64,000 nt of DNA from an uncultured Caryophanales bacterium (GTDB lineage Bacteria > Bacillota_I > Bacilli_A > RF39 > UBA660). A program made the translations under genes and the position numbers. The DNA is taken from NCBI GenBank assembly GCA_947564265.1, contig CANOBK010000001.1, forward strand, positions 186,001 to 250,000. Reading direction: 5' to 3'. Under the pieces are notes generated by a model. It was not told the origin of the DNA. It did no database searches and was given only the letters and a program-made list of their open reading frames with translations. This document shows, piece by piece, positions 18,810 to 26,754 of this stretch (position 1 is its first letter; each line of letters starts with the position of its first letter).

Positions 18810-19901
18810 TTATATTTTATTCTTAGAAATACTAAGTAAGATTCCAATACTAATGATGGTAATTAATAAACTACTTCCTCCATAGGATAAAAATGGTAAA
18901 GTGACACCTGTAACTGGAATTAAGCCAATGACAACCATTAAATTCATTACAGTCTGAATTAAAATTTGAAAAATCATACCAAACGCTAGATATTTGGAAA
19001 AATTATCAGGAGCTTTTAGGGCAATCTGAATTCCACGATAAAGAATGGTTAAAAATAAGAAACTGACAATCAATACTCCTAGGACACCAAACTCTTCGCT
19101 AATAACAGAGAAAATAAAGTCCGTTTGAGGTTCTGGTAAATAAAACTGTTTTTGTCTTGAGTTTAGGAAACCTTGTCCTAGTAGTCCTCCAGGTCCAATC
19201 GCATATAAACTTTGAATGATCTGAAAACCAGTTCCTAGAGGATCTTTCCATGGGTCTAGAAAGGAAATAATTCGGTCCATTCGATAAGGAGCGATTGCGA
19301 TTAATCCAACAATCCCAAATACTCCAATTCCTCCCAAAACAAGGAAAAATCTAAAATCTACTCCTGCGATGAACATCATAGCTAAAATACTAACTACAAT
19401 AATCATACCAGTACCAAAATCCGGCTGTAGCATGATTAAACCAAAGATCAGAAATAAAACACCAAGAATCGGTAAAACACCTCTTTTGATTTCTTTTAAG
19501 TACTTCTCATTCTTCGTTAAATATTTAGCCACGAAGATAATTAAACCAAGTTTCGCAAATTCACTAGGCTGTACTCCAAAAGAGCCAATTCCAAACCAAC
19601 TCTGACTTCCGTTTCGGACAGTACCAATACCAGGAATCAATACCAAAACTAATAATAAAAGACAAATCCCTAAAATTAGATTTGCCTTTTTATAGTATAA
19701 TCGATAATCGATTTTTGCGACTGCTAATAATAATACGATTCCTATTCCGATAAATAATGCTTGCTGTTTCACGTATTTAAAACTATCGTGAAACTTGTAT
19801 TCTGCCCAAATAGACGATGCAGAATAAATCATTACGAGTCCAAATAATATTAAGATAAGTACGGCAATAAAAAGAACAAAATCAAATTTTCTACTTTTCA
19901 T
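18810..19901 (-). CDS. ftsW: SEDS-family lipid II polymerase (FtsW/SpoVE/RodA)
   Basis: This 363-residue peptidoglycan glycosyltransferase has about ten TM helices. Family blocks: YSASSIWAEYKFHDSFKYVKQQ, the GSQSWFGIGSFGVQPSEFAKL region containing the essential post-TM4 loop, LQPDFGTGMII, GFQIIQSLYAIGPGGLLGQG, PEPQTDFIFSVISEEFG and the C-terminal LPFLSYGGSSLL. The neighbour mraY (27 bp upstream in the same operon) favours a divisome FtsW/SpoVE role over RodA. The class B PBP that would be its partner is 26 kb away on the other strand rather than in this cluster. Confidence 0.95.
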   Translation of the reverse strand: MKSRKFDFVLFIAVLILILFGLVMIYSASSIWAEYKFHDSFKYVKQQALFIGIGIVLLLAVAKIDYRLYYKKANLILGICLLLLVLVLIPGIGTVRNGSQSWFGIGSFGVQPSEFAKLGLIIFVAKYLTKNEKYLKEIKRGVLPILGVLFLIFGLIMLQPDFGTGMIIVVSILAMMFIAGVDFRFFLVLGGIGVFGIVGLIAIAPYRMDRIISFLDPWKDPLGTGFQIIQSLYAIGPGGLLGQGFLNSRQKQFYLPEPQTDFIFSVISEEFGVLGVLIVSFLFLTILYRGIQIALKAPDNFSKYLAFGMIFQILIQTVMNLMVVIGLIPVTGVTLPFLSYGGSSLLITIISIGILLSISKNKI

Positions 19902-19928
19902 TCGTAACCTACTTTCTAAAAAAATTAA

Positions 19929-20918
19929 CTATAACCATACACCAAAGAAAATACCACCCATAGCGAGAACTAATCCAAAAGTCCAAAATAATTTTACGAT
20001 ATCTCTTTCTTCCCATCCTATTTTTTCAAAATGGTGATGAAGCGGAGACATTAAGAATAATTTCTTTTTAAATAGCATTAACCAGATTACTTGTAATATC
20101 ACGCTTAATGTTTCGATAATAAAGACTCCTGCTACTACTGCGAGTGTTACCTCACGATGGGTTAAAATCGCAATGGCAGCCATAACTCCACCAAGAGCTA
20201 AACTTCCAGTATCTCCCATGATAACTTTCGCTGGGAAGGTATTATAAACTAAATACCCTAAAAGAGATCCTACTAAGATAAAAGTAAAAATACCCATATC
20301 TTGGAATCCAACCACCATAGAAATCAAACTAAATGCAATAAACGCAATGGCAGAAAGCCCACCAGCTAGACCATCTAATCCATCTGTTAGATTAACGGCA
20401 TTCGAGGCACCAACTAGTAAAAAAAGAATAAATAAACCATAAAGCCAGCCCATTTCAATATGGATACCTAGGGTTCCAACAATCAGTGCCGTCTGCCCAC
20501 CATTTTTCATATACATAAAGAAGAATATCAGGGCTATTACAATTTGACCAAATAACTTTTGAAATTCAGTAAGACCTTCGTTATTATGTCTCTTAATACT
20601 CAAATAATCATCTAAAAAACCAATAATTGCATATCCGACAAAAACAATCAATACAATCCCTAAATTAGAGGTATAATCCATCTTATTGAAAAGTAAAAGG
20701 AAGAAAGTTGCCAGTAAAGTTGGAAGAATAAAGATAAATCCACCCATCGTTGGAGTCCCCTCTTTTTTCTTATGATTTTCTCCTACATAAATGCTGATTC
20801 TTTGTCCCACTTTTAATTTCCGAAGTACTGGAATTAAAAAAAATCCTAGAACGACAGAACCTAAAAAGCCAATCATAATTGCAAACATTGCTTTTGTCAG
20901 AAGTAGCATATTGTTCAT
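19929..20918 (-). CDS. mraY: phospho-MurNAc-pentapeptide transferase
   Basis: This polytopic enzyme (329 residues, ten TM) makes lipid I from UDP-MurNAc-pentapeptide and Und-P. Signatures: GTPTMGGFIFILP, FLDDYLSIKRHNNEGLTEFQKL with the catalytic Asp pair, the NLTDGLDGLAGG nucleophile region, MGDTGSLALGG and the HHHFEKIGW loop. I set the start at ATG 20918, 8 nt after AGGAG, not at GTG 20927. murD, which usually lies between mraY and the SEDS gene in Firmicutes, is absent here. Confidence 0.97.
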   Translation of the reverse strand: MNNMLLLTKAMFAIMIGFLGSVVLGFFLIPVLRKLKVGQRISIYVGENHKKKEGTPTMGGFIFILPTLLATFFLLLFNKMDYTSNLGIVLIVFVGYAIIGFLDDYLSIKRHNNEGLTEFQKLFGQIVIALIFFFMYMKNGGQTALIVGTLGIHIEMGWLYGLFILFLLVGASNAVNLTDGLDGLAGGLSAIAFIAFSLISMVVGFQDMGIFTFILVGSLLGYLVYNTFPAKVIMGDTGSLALGGVMAAIAILTHREVTLAVVAGVFIIETLSVILQVIWLMLFKKKLFLMSPLHHHFEKIGWEERDIVKLFWTFGLVLAMGGIFFGVWL

Positions 20919-20927
20919 CTGAATCAC

Positions 20928-21118
20928 TCCTATTTATTTATAACTATCCATTATTTAATTATACTATAAAATCATATAATTTATTTTATATTGGAAAAAT
21001 TATACAAAACTTTACATCCATACTTCTTTATTTAAATATATGTTATTTTCCTTTATGATATACGATATAAATAGGAAAATAAATTACGTAATCTCATAAA
21101 TAATTTCGTACATAAAAA
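20928..21118. other. intergenic region upstream of mraY
   Basis: About 190 bp holding a minus-strand TATAAT (near 20965-20960) that likely serves mraY, plus A/T-rich filler. No ORF and no structured element were seen besides the terminator at its right end. Confidence 0.5.
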
Positions 21119-21141
21119 AAAGACATCTTTAAAATGTCTTT
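21119..21141 (-). terminator. intrinsic terminator of the ZIP gene, overlapping its stop codon
   Basis: AAAGACAT (21119-21126) / ATGTCTTT (21134-21141) with a T-run on the minus strand. The stem begins inside the TAA stop of the transporter gene. Confidence 0.85.
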
Positions 21142-21892
21142 ATATAAGTGTTGCAATCAATATTAAGAAAAATCCTATAAAAAAGCCTGTCACTGTCGCC
21201 TTTTTATATTCAGTATGTCTTACCTTTGGAATTAATTCCATAATAGAAATATAAACCAACATTCCAAGCGTCATAGAAAGTGAAATTACTTCTACAAGGT
21301 GAACTATCTCATGAATATGGAAAACGTTCATAATCAGTCCCCCTAAGAAGGTAGATAGCGAGATTCCTAAAAGAATCAAACTTGTCTTTCCCTTTTTCTT
21401 ATTATATTGGTAAAATGTAGAAGCAATGACCATTCCTAAAGGAATATTATGAAGACCTACTCCTATTCCTGCCATAATCCCAGCTTGAGGATCTGTGTTA
21501 TATAAAGTATAAATGGCGATTCCCTCTACAATGTTATGAATCACAAGGGCGATACTCGAAACAAAACCGATATGGTTTAAATTACGATCATTATCCTCCG
21601 TTGTCGTTGGATCATCCTCATGATCTGGAATAAAATGATCCAAAATTCTTAAAACTAGGAATCCAATCGCAGCGCCAAAAAGTAAAATTAGAATATTCAT
21701 CATGGTATTTCCAGTATCAACTGCTTCATAGGCTTCTGGAATGATATCAAAAATTAATAACATTAAAATCACACTTAATGCCATCGCAATCGAAAACTCT
21801 ATGAATTTTCCATTGTTCTCAAAGAAAAATACGATGAAAGCTCCTACGATAATAAATAATCCAAGTAATAGTGTTAATATTAGTCCATTCAT
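21140..21892 (-). CDS. ZIP-family metal transporter
   Basis: A 250-residue membrane protein with eight predicted TM helices. The two metal-site helices are plain: HNIVEGIAIYTL (TM4) and HNIPLGMVIASTFY (TM5), as in ZupT-type zinc/iron transporters. A cytoplasmic His/Asp/Glu-rich loop (FIPDHEDDPTTTEDNDRN) lies between TM3 and TM4. Typical substrates are Zn, Fe or Mn; selectivity cannot be read by eye. The true start is ATG 21892, behind AGGAGAG; the longer frame up to 21958 overlaps uppP. It lies 12 bp after uppP, so it shares its transcript. Confidence 0.92.
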   Translation of the reverse strand: MNGLILTLLLGLFIIVGAFIVFFFENNGKFIEFSIAMALSVILMLLIFDIIPEAYEAVDTGNTMMNILILLFGAAIGFLVLRILDHFIPDHEDDPTTTEDNDRNLNHIGFVSSIALVIHNIVEGIAIYTLYNTDPQAGIMAGIGVGLHNIPLGMVIASTFYQYNKKKGKTSLILLGISLSTFLGGLIMNVFHIHEIVHLVEVISLSMTLGMLVYISIMELIPKVRHTEYKKATVTGFFIGFFLILIATLI

Positions 21893-21903
21893 TAAAATCT
21901 CTC

Positions 21904-22719
21904 CTATTTGAATAGCGTATATGCAATCACGACAATTCCTAATACTATACGGTACCACATAAATGCCTTAAAGTCATGCTTCTTAATATATTTTAATAGA
22001 AATTCAATACAAAGTAATCCAGACATAAAAGCAACGGCAATTCCAATGATAAAAATAGATAAATTGGCTTTGATAGCTGCCATCGTAACCTCATCAAAAA
22101 CACTGAGTACTACGGCCCCAAAAACAACAGGGGCAGATAGATAGAAAGAAAATTTTGCAGCTTCTTCTCGTTTTAAATTTAATCCTCGGGCAGCAGCAAT
22201 TGTCGTACCACTTCTGGAAAAACCAGGAATTAAAGCGAATACTTGACTACATCCAATGAGAATCGCATCCTTCATTCCCATCTCTTTGAAATTTTTTGTT
22301 TGCTTTGAAAATTTATCTGCAAGATAGATAATGACTCCCATTACAATCAAAGCACATGCGATTAAAATAAAATTCCCGCGAATTGCATTTTCAATTACAT
22401 CTTCGAATAATACACCAACGATAGCAGCAGGAATGGTTGCTACTACAATGTACCAAAACATTTTCCCTTCTTGTGTTTTTGCTCCTGTCGTAACCCCTTT
22501 TATTACCATAGACCAAAAGTCATGGAAAAAGTATAAAGCAATCGCAAGTAAAGTTCCAAAATGAAGTGCAATATCAAACGCAAGGGCTAAATCTCCTGTG
22601 ATGACAGAAGAACCAATGCCAAACAAATCTCTAAAAATAATTAGATGAGCACTAGAAGAAATTGGTAAAAATTCTGCAATTCCTTGAATAATTGCTAAAA
22701 AGATAACTTCAATAATCAT
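21904..22719 (-). CDS. uppP: undecaprenyl-diphosphatase UppP (BacA)
   Basis: This 271-residue, eight-TM enzyme dephosphorylates Und-PP to Und-P for reuse in wall synthesis. It has the catalytic EFLPISSSAHL and the second conserved loop PGFSRSGTTIAAARGLNLKREEAAKFSFYLSAP. Full length. It overlaps the DUF368 gene by 4 bp (ATGA-type coupling). The neighbour is the Und-P flippase family, so the operon covers recycling and recovery of the lipid carrier. UppP activity also confers bacitracin tolerance. Confidence 0.97.
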   Translation of the reverse strand: MIIEVIFLAIIQGIAEFLPISSSAHLIIFRDLFGIGSSVITGDLALAFDIALHFGTLLAIALYFFHDFWSMVIKGVTTGAKTQEGKMFWYIVVATIPAAIVGVLFEDVIENAIRGNFILIACALIVMGVIIYLADKFSKQTKNFKEMGMKDAILIGCSQVFALIPGFSRSGTTIAAARGLNLKREEAAKFSFYLSAPVVFGAVVLSVFDEVTMAAIKANLSIFIIGIAVAFMSGLLCIEFLLKYIKKHDFKAFMWYRIVLGIVVIAYTLFK

Positions 22720-23585
22720 TTTTCTCCTCCTAATTTATACCCAATAAAACTTCCGATTATAAGGAATATTATACCTATGATAACTTGTGGTACTGAGAAG
22801 GTAATCGTTCCAATTTCATGATAGACAGAAACTGGAATTGCGATAATACTAGAAAGAATAAATCCTAATACTCCAAAATAAGTTTTTGTTTCATATTTGT
22901 GAAGCAAAAATTCAATCAGTTTTGAAATCAAAACAATTCCAACTAACACTCCTAGTCCAAAGAATCCTAAAATAAGACAGTTCGAAAATAAATGATTAAA
23001 TTTCGTTAAATCTTTAATCGTATTAACAACTGGTAAGTAATATCCAAGTAACATTAAAACTAAAGAACCACTCACTCCAGGAATGACCATGGTTGCCGCT
23101 GCAATTACACCGACAATAAATAATAAAATATAGCCAACTACTGAAACATTAGATAAATTTACTGTTCCGAGTCCACTTCCGAATAGTTGCTCAGAAAAAG
23201 CAAGAACCATCACAAGAGAAAAAGTAAGAAGAGCAATTACATAACTGGAAATTTGTTTTGTTTCCTTTTTTCCCTTTACAAATCCTGTTAGCATCGGAAT
23301 TCCTCCAAGTACTAATCCCATAAAAAATAACGTAGTTGGAATTGGATAATGTTCAAAGCTTTCGGAAATAACATTGCTCATACTAACAATTGCTAAAACC
23401 ATCCCAATAAAAATCGGAATTAAAAAGCGCAAATTTTCTTTTAACTTTCCAAAAAAGTGACTAATTGCACCAATAAATTGTTCATAAATTCCTAGAGTCA
23501 GTGCAAGTGTTCCTCCACTCACCCCTGGAATAATGTTAGCAATCCCCATAATAAACCCCTTGATTATTAATATTACAGACTCCAT
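22716..23585 (-). CDS. popT: DUF368-family undecaprenyl-phosphate translocase (PopT type)
   Basis: A 289-residue membrane protein with about ten TM segments. It contains the internally duplicated signatures ANIIPGVSGGTLALTLGIYE (N-terminal half) and ATMVIPGVSGSLVLMLLGYY (C-terminal half) that define DUF368. Members were identified as Und-P flippases (PopT), acting alongside DedA-type UptA. The coupling to uppP by a 4-bp overlap strongly supports that role here. It has its own extended -10 box (TATGTTATAATG) about 30 nt upstream. Confidence 0.88.
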   Translation of the reverse strand: MESVILIIKGFIMGIANIIPGVSGGTLALTLGIYEQFIGAISHFFGKLKENLRFLIPIFIGMVLAIVSMSNVISESFEHYPIPTTLFFMGLVLGGIPMLTGFVKGKKETKQISSYVIALLTFSLVMVLAFSEQLFGSGLGTVNLSNVSVVGYILLFIVGVIAAATMVIPGVSGSLVLMLLGYYLPVVNTIKDLTKFNHLFSNCLILGFFGLGVLVGIVLISKLIEFLLHKYETKTYFGVLGFILSSIIAIPVSVYHEIGTITFSVPQVIIGIIFLIIGSFIGYKLGGEK

Positions 23586-23677
23586 TTTTTCACTCCCTTT
23601 ATCATCTCTACCATTATAACATAGTTTAGTTTAATATATTATTTTTTTTCACTATTTATCCAAAAAAGCAAAAGAAA

Positions 23678-23695
23678 AGGAAGATTTTTCTTCCT
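23678..23695 (-). terminator. terminator of the pyrophosphatase gene
   Basis: AGGAAGA (23678-23684) / TCTTCCT (23689-23695) with a 4-nt T loop, followed on the minus strand by TTTTCTTTTG. It lies just after the stop. Confidence 0.75.
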
Positions 23696-23696
23696 C

Positions 23697-25313
23697 TTAG
23701 TGAGTTAAATCCATCAGTACTGGAACAATTTGTTTCTTTCTAGAAACCCAACCATCTACATAGTGACCTTGTGGAACATGATCTAATTCAAATACTGTTT
23801 CTATTAATTCTGTAGCTCCTTTGCTATAGAAAACATAAGATCCATTTTTAATAATATCCGTAATAATCAAAAGAACAAAACGATATTCCTTGTCATTTGA
23901 AATCTGGTTAATAATTTCTAAATACTTTTCTTTATTTTCCAAAATTTCCTCGAAATTTAAAGTAAATACTTGACTCACAGCAAACTTTATATCATCTTTC
24001 TGGAACACTTTGATATCCGTGGTTACAATTTCTTCTTCCGTTCTTCCTTTCAAAGAAGTACCAGCTTTAAACATTTCTAACGCATACTCATTGTAATCAA
24101 TTCCAACAATTTTTGCCAAATTTTCAACTGCTTCTTGATCTAGATCCGTTGTAGTTGGAGAAGTTAAAGCTGTCGTATCTGATAAAATACCAGAAAGCAT
24201 CAATCCAGCAATCTCTCGTGGTATTTCAATATGATTTTCTTGATAAAGCTTATGAATAATCGTATTGGTACACCCTACCGTCATAATACGAAAATCAATG
24301 GGATTACTTGTCGAAATACTTCCTACTTTGTGATGATCTACCACTTCAATAATTTCTGCCTCATCTAGTCCCTCTACACTCTGCTCTACTTCATTATGAT
24401 CAACCAAAATTACTTTTTTCCTATTTTTTTCTGCAATTTCAGTAATACGAATTAGCCCTTTACATATATTGTTCTTCCCAATAATTGGATAGTTGTTATG
24501 CTTTAATTTAGAAGTTTTTGTCAAGAAATCATCATAGTAATAATCTTCATTAAAAGTAAAGGGACGGATATTTTCATTTAGTGTTCGAATATAATTACTT
24601 AGCCCAATAATCTTTGCTGTGTGAAACGTACTCTTTTCCGTACGAATAATATTTACATGATTTTTCTTAGCAATCTCTAAATGTTCTTCTTTAATCGATC
24701 CATTTCCAACTAAAATGATTAGTTTGACACCACTTTCTACTGCATACTCAATAATACTATGACGATCTCCTACGATTAAAATATCATCTCTTTTTAATTG
24801 AATTGTATTTAAGATTGTCGTACTACGATAAGCAACTGCCATAATCGTTCCATAGATTTCAGAATCGAATTTTAGAACTTCTTCCCCTTCTAAAACATTC
24901 AAAATGTTCTCATAAGAAGTTTCTAGTGTATCAATATCTCCTCGTATTAAACTATTAATGATTCCTTTTACTGTAATTAGTCCCACAAACTTTTGTTTTT
25001 GATCAACTAATGGTACACCAGTAATTGATTTTTCTGTCATGTAATCATAAGTATCTTTAATTGAGGTACATTCATCTAGGAAATAATCTTTATGATAATT
25101 TAAATCCTTTAATTGTAATTTGACATCATCTAATAATTGTGGTGCTTTTACATGAAAATAATTGAGAACAAACTTTGTCTCATTTGATAAATCACCCAGA
25201 ACTCTAGGTTCTGTATTCATCCCTAATTTATTTTTTAAATAAGATAGAGAAATCGCACTAGTCACAGAATCTGTATCTGGTTTTTGATGACCAAATATAT
25301 ATATTTTATCCAT
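23697..25313 (-). CDS. ppaC: family II (DHH) Mn-dependent inorganic pyrophosphatase with CBS/DRTGG insert
   Basis: This 538-residue enzyme hydrolyses PPi to Pi. N-terminal metal-binding GHQKPDTDSV (about 8-17), then a CBS pair (CTSIKDTYDYMTEKSITGVPLVDQ... and ...NNYPIIGKNNICKGLI) flanking a DRTGG-like domain (about 180-250). The catalytic part continues with ILVDHNE and VVDHHKVGSI, and the C-terminal DHHA2 domain ends with HYVDGWVSRKKQIVP. CBS-type members are regulated by adenine nucleotides or diadenosine polyphosphates. It is a single-gene unit with its own terminator. Confidence 0.95.
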   Translation of the reverse strand: MDKIYIFGHQKPDTDSVTSAISLSYLKNKLGMNTEPRVLGDLSNETKFVLNYFHVKAPQLLDDVKLQLKDLNYHKDYFLDECTSIKDTYDYMTEKSITGVPLVDQKQKFVGLITVKGIINSLIRGDIDTLETSYENILNVLEGEEVLKFDSEIYGTIMAVAYRSTTILNTIQLKRDDILIVGDRHSIIEYAVESGVKLIILVGNGSIKEEHLEIAKKNHVNIIRTEKSTFHTAKIIGLSNYIRTLNENIRPFTFNEDYYYDDFLTKTSKLKHNNYPIIGKNNICKGLIRITEIAEKNRKKVILVDHNEVEQSVEGLDEAEIIEVVDHHKVGSISTSNPIDFRIMTVGCTNTIIHKLYQENHIEIPREIAGLMLSGILSDTTALTSPTTTDLDQEAVENLAKIVGIDYNEYALEMFKAGTSLKGRTEEEIVTTDIKVFQKDDIKFAVSQVFTLNFEEILENKEKYLEIINQISNDKEYRFVLLIITDIIKNGSYVFYSKGATELIETVFELDHVPQGHYVDGWVSRKKQIVPVLMDLTH

Positions 25314-25396
25314 TATTACTACCTCCCCTTAGAGCTTTTTCCATTATATACCAAGATCATAAAAAAATCAATTTCTTTCGTAACGATTCAAACAAA

Positions 25397-25420
25397 AAAA
25401 GTAGAGATTTTCTACTTTTC
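25397..25420 (-). terminator. terminator overlapping the gtrA stop
   Basis: On the minus strand AAAAGTAGA pairs with TCTACTTTT and is followed by a T-run. The first arm contains the TAG stop of the GtrA gene. Confidence 0.85.
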
Positions 25421-25813
25421 AATAAATATTTTTCTTGTAACGAAATTCCAAACCATTACGATAAAAGTAGCTACTAGTTTGGTAATCATATAATAGATCT
25501 GTAACAAATCTGATCCCACATACATGACGATTTGATTAATTCCAAGTCCAATCACACTCAAGATTACGAAAATGATAATCTCCTTTGCTGTCTGTTTTTT
25601 TGTTACATCAAATACCCAATAAATACTTAATATATAATTAAATATTAAAGAAATAATGAACGAGATTACAGAAGATATTAAATAGTGAATTCCTACAAAT
25701 TCAGTTAAGACATAAAGGATAGAATAGTCAATTAGAAAAGCCCCTCCACCTACGACTCCAAACTTTAAAATTTGCTTCACTAATTTCTCATGTTTTTTTA
25801 ATAATTCTTTCAT
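25412..25813 (-). CDS. gtrA: GtrA-family membrane protein
   Basis: A 133-residue, four-TM protein of the GtrA/DPMS family: LVKQILKFGVVGGGAFLIDYSILYVL, NYILSIYWVF and a final RKIFIEK. GtrA proteins are thought to help flip polyprenyl-linked sugars made by a GtrB partner. It overlaps the GT2 gene by 4 bp, and the last gene of the three-gene operon ends in the terminator that begins inside its stop codon. Confidence 0.93.
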   Translation of the reverse strand: MKELLKKHEKLVKQILKFGVVGGGAFLIDYSILYVLTEFVGIHYLISSVISFIISLIFNYILSIYWVFDVTKKQTAKEIIIFVILSVIGLGINQIVMYVGSDLLQIYYMITKLVATFIVMVWNFVTRKIFIEK

Positions 25814-26754
25814 TCTGCATTCTCCATGCGTTTCATTTCGTTCATAATCAGTTCATATAATTGCCGATGTTTCTTAGCAATCACTCCTAAAATAATTCCT
25901 GTAATCCAAAGAAGTAAGGCAACAATCAAGAAAATGCCTGAAACAATTAAACTTGGAAATCTAGGAACGAGTCCTGTTTCAAAATATTCTAAGAATACAG
26001 GAACTCCTAAAATCAAAGAAACAAGCAAGAAAAGAGCAGCAAAGATTCCAAAGAAAATCCCCGGTTTATATTCTTTAAAAAGAGAGGCAATTGTTCTTAA
26101 TACTTTAAATCCATCCTTATAAGTATTTAATTTCGAAACGCTTCCCGTCGGACGATCCCGATATGATACAGGAATCTCTACTAATTTGTAGTTTTTATCT
26201 ACCGCATGAATGGTCATTTCTGTTTCAATTTCAAATCCTTTAGAAAGAACAGGAAACCCTTTTACAAATTCATAACTAAATGCACGATATCCCGTCATAA
26301 TATCTTTAATTTGATTATCAAATAATTTATTGATAGAATAACGAACCAAACGATTTCCTAAATTATGAAAGGGTCTTTTATTTTCCGTAAAGTATGTAGA
26401 AGAAAGTCGATCTCCAATGACCATATCCGCTTTCTTTTCTAAAACCAAGTCACACATTTCTCTGGCGTTTTCTGCTGGATAAGTATCATCCCCATCAATC
26501 ATCAAATAACAATCTGCATCAATTTCTCGAAACATGGTTCGAATCACATTTCCCTTCCCTTGACGATATTCATAACGAACAATTGCGCCTGCTTTTTTGG
26601 CGATTTCATCTGTATGATCCTTAGAATTATTATCATAAACATAGATATCTGCTTCTGGTAAAGCCTTTTTATAGTCTTTTACTACTTTTTCAATGGTTAG
26701 ACTCTCGTTATAACATGGGATGAGTACTGCAATTTTTGATTTATTTTTTTTCAT
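25810..26754 (-). CDS. polyprenyl-phosphate glycosyltransferase, GT2 (GtrB-like)
   Basis: This 314-residue enzyme has an N-terminal GT-A domain: IAVLIPCYNESLTIEKVV, the YVYDNNSKDHT nucleotide-binding strand, the DGDDTYP metal-binding site, GDRLSS and MTGYRAFS. Two C-terminal TM helices follow (about 232-255 and 265-290), then a basic tail. This is the GtrB/DPM arrangement: transfer of a sugar from NDP-sugar to Und-P at the membrane. It is coupled to gtrA (4-bp overlap) and to the polytopic gene upstream (14-bp overlap). The sugar is unknown. Confidence 0.93.
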   Translation of the reverse strand: MKKNKSKIAVLIPCYNESLTIEKVVKDYKKALPEADIYVYDNNSKDHTDEIAKKAGAIVRYEYRQGKGNVIRTMFREIDADCYLMIDGDDTYPAENAREMCDLVLEKKADMVIGDRLSSTYFTENKRPFHNLGNRLVRYSINKLFDNQIKDIMTGYRAFSYEFVKGFPVLSKGFEIETEMTIHAVDKNYKLVEIPVSYRDRPTGSVSKLNTYKDGFKVLRTIASLFKEYKPGIFFGIFAALFLLVSLILGVPVFLEYFETGLVPRFPSLIVSGIFLIVALLLWITGIILGVIAKKHRQLYELIMNEMKRMENAE

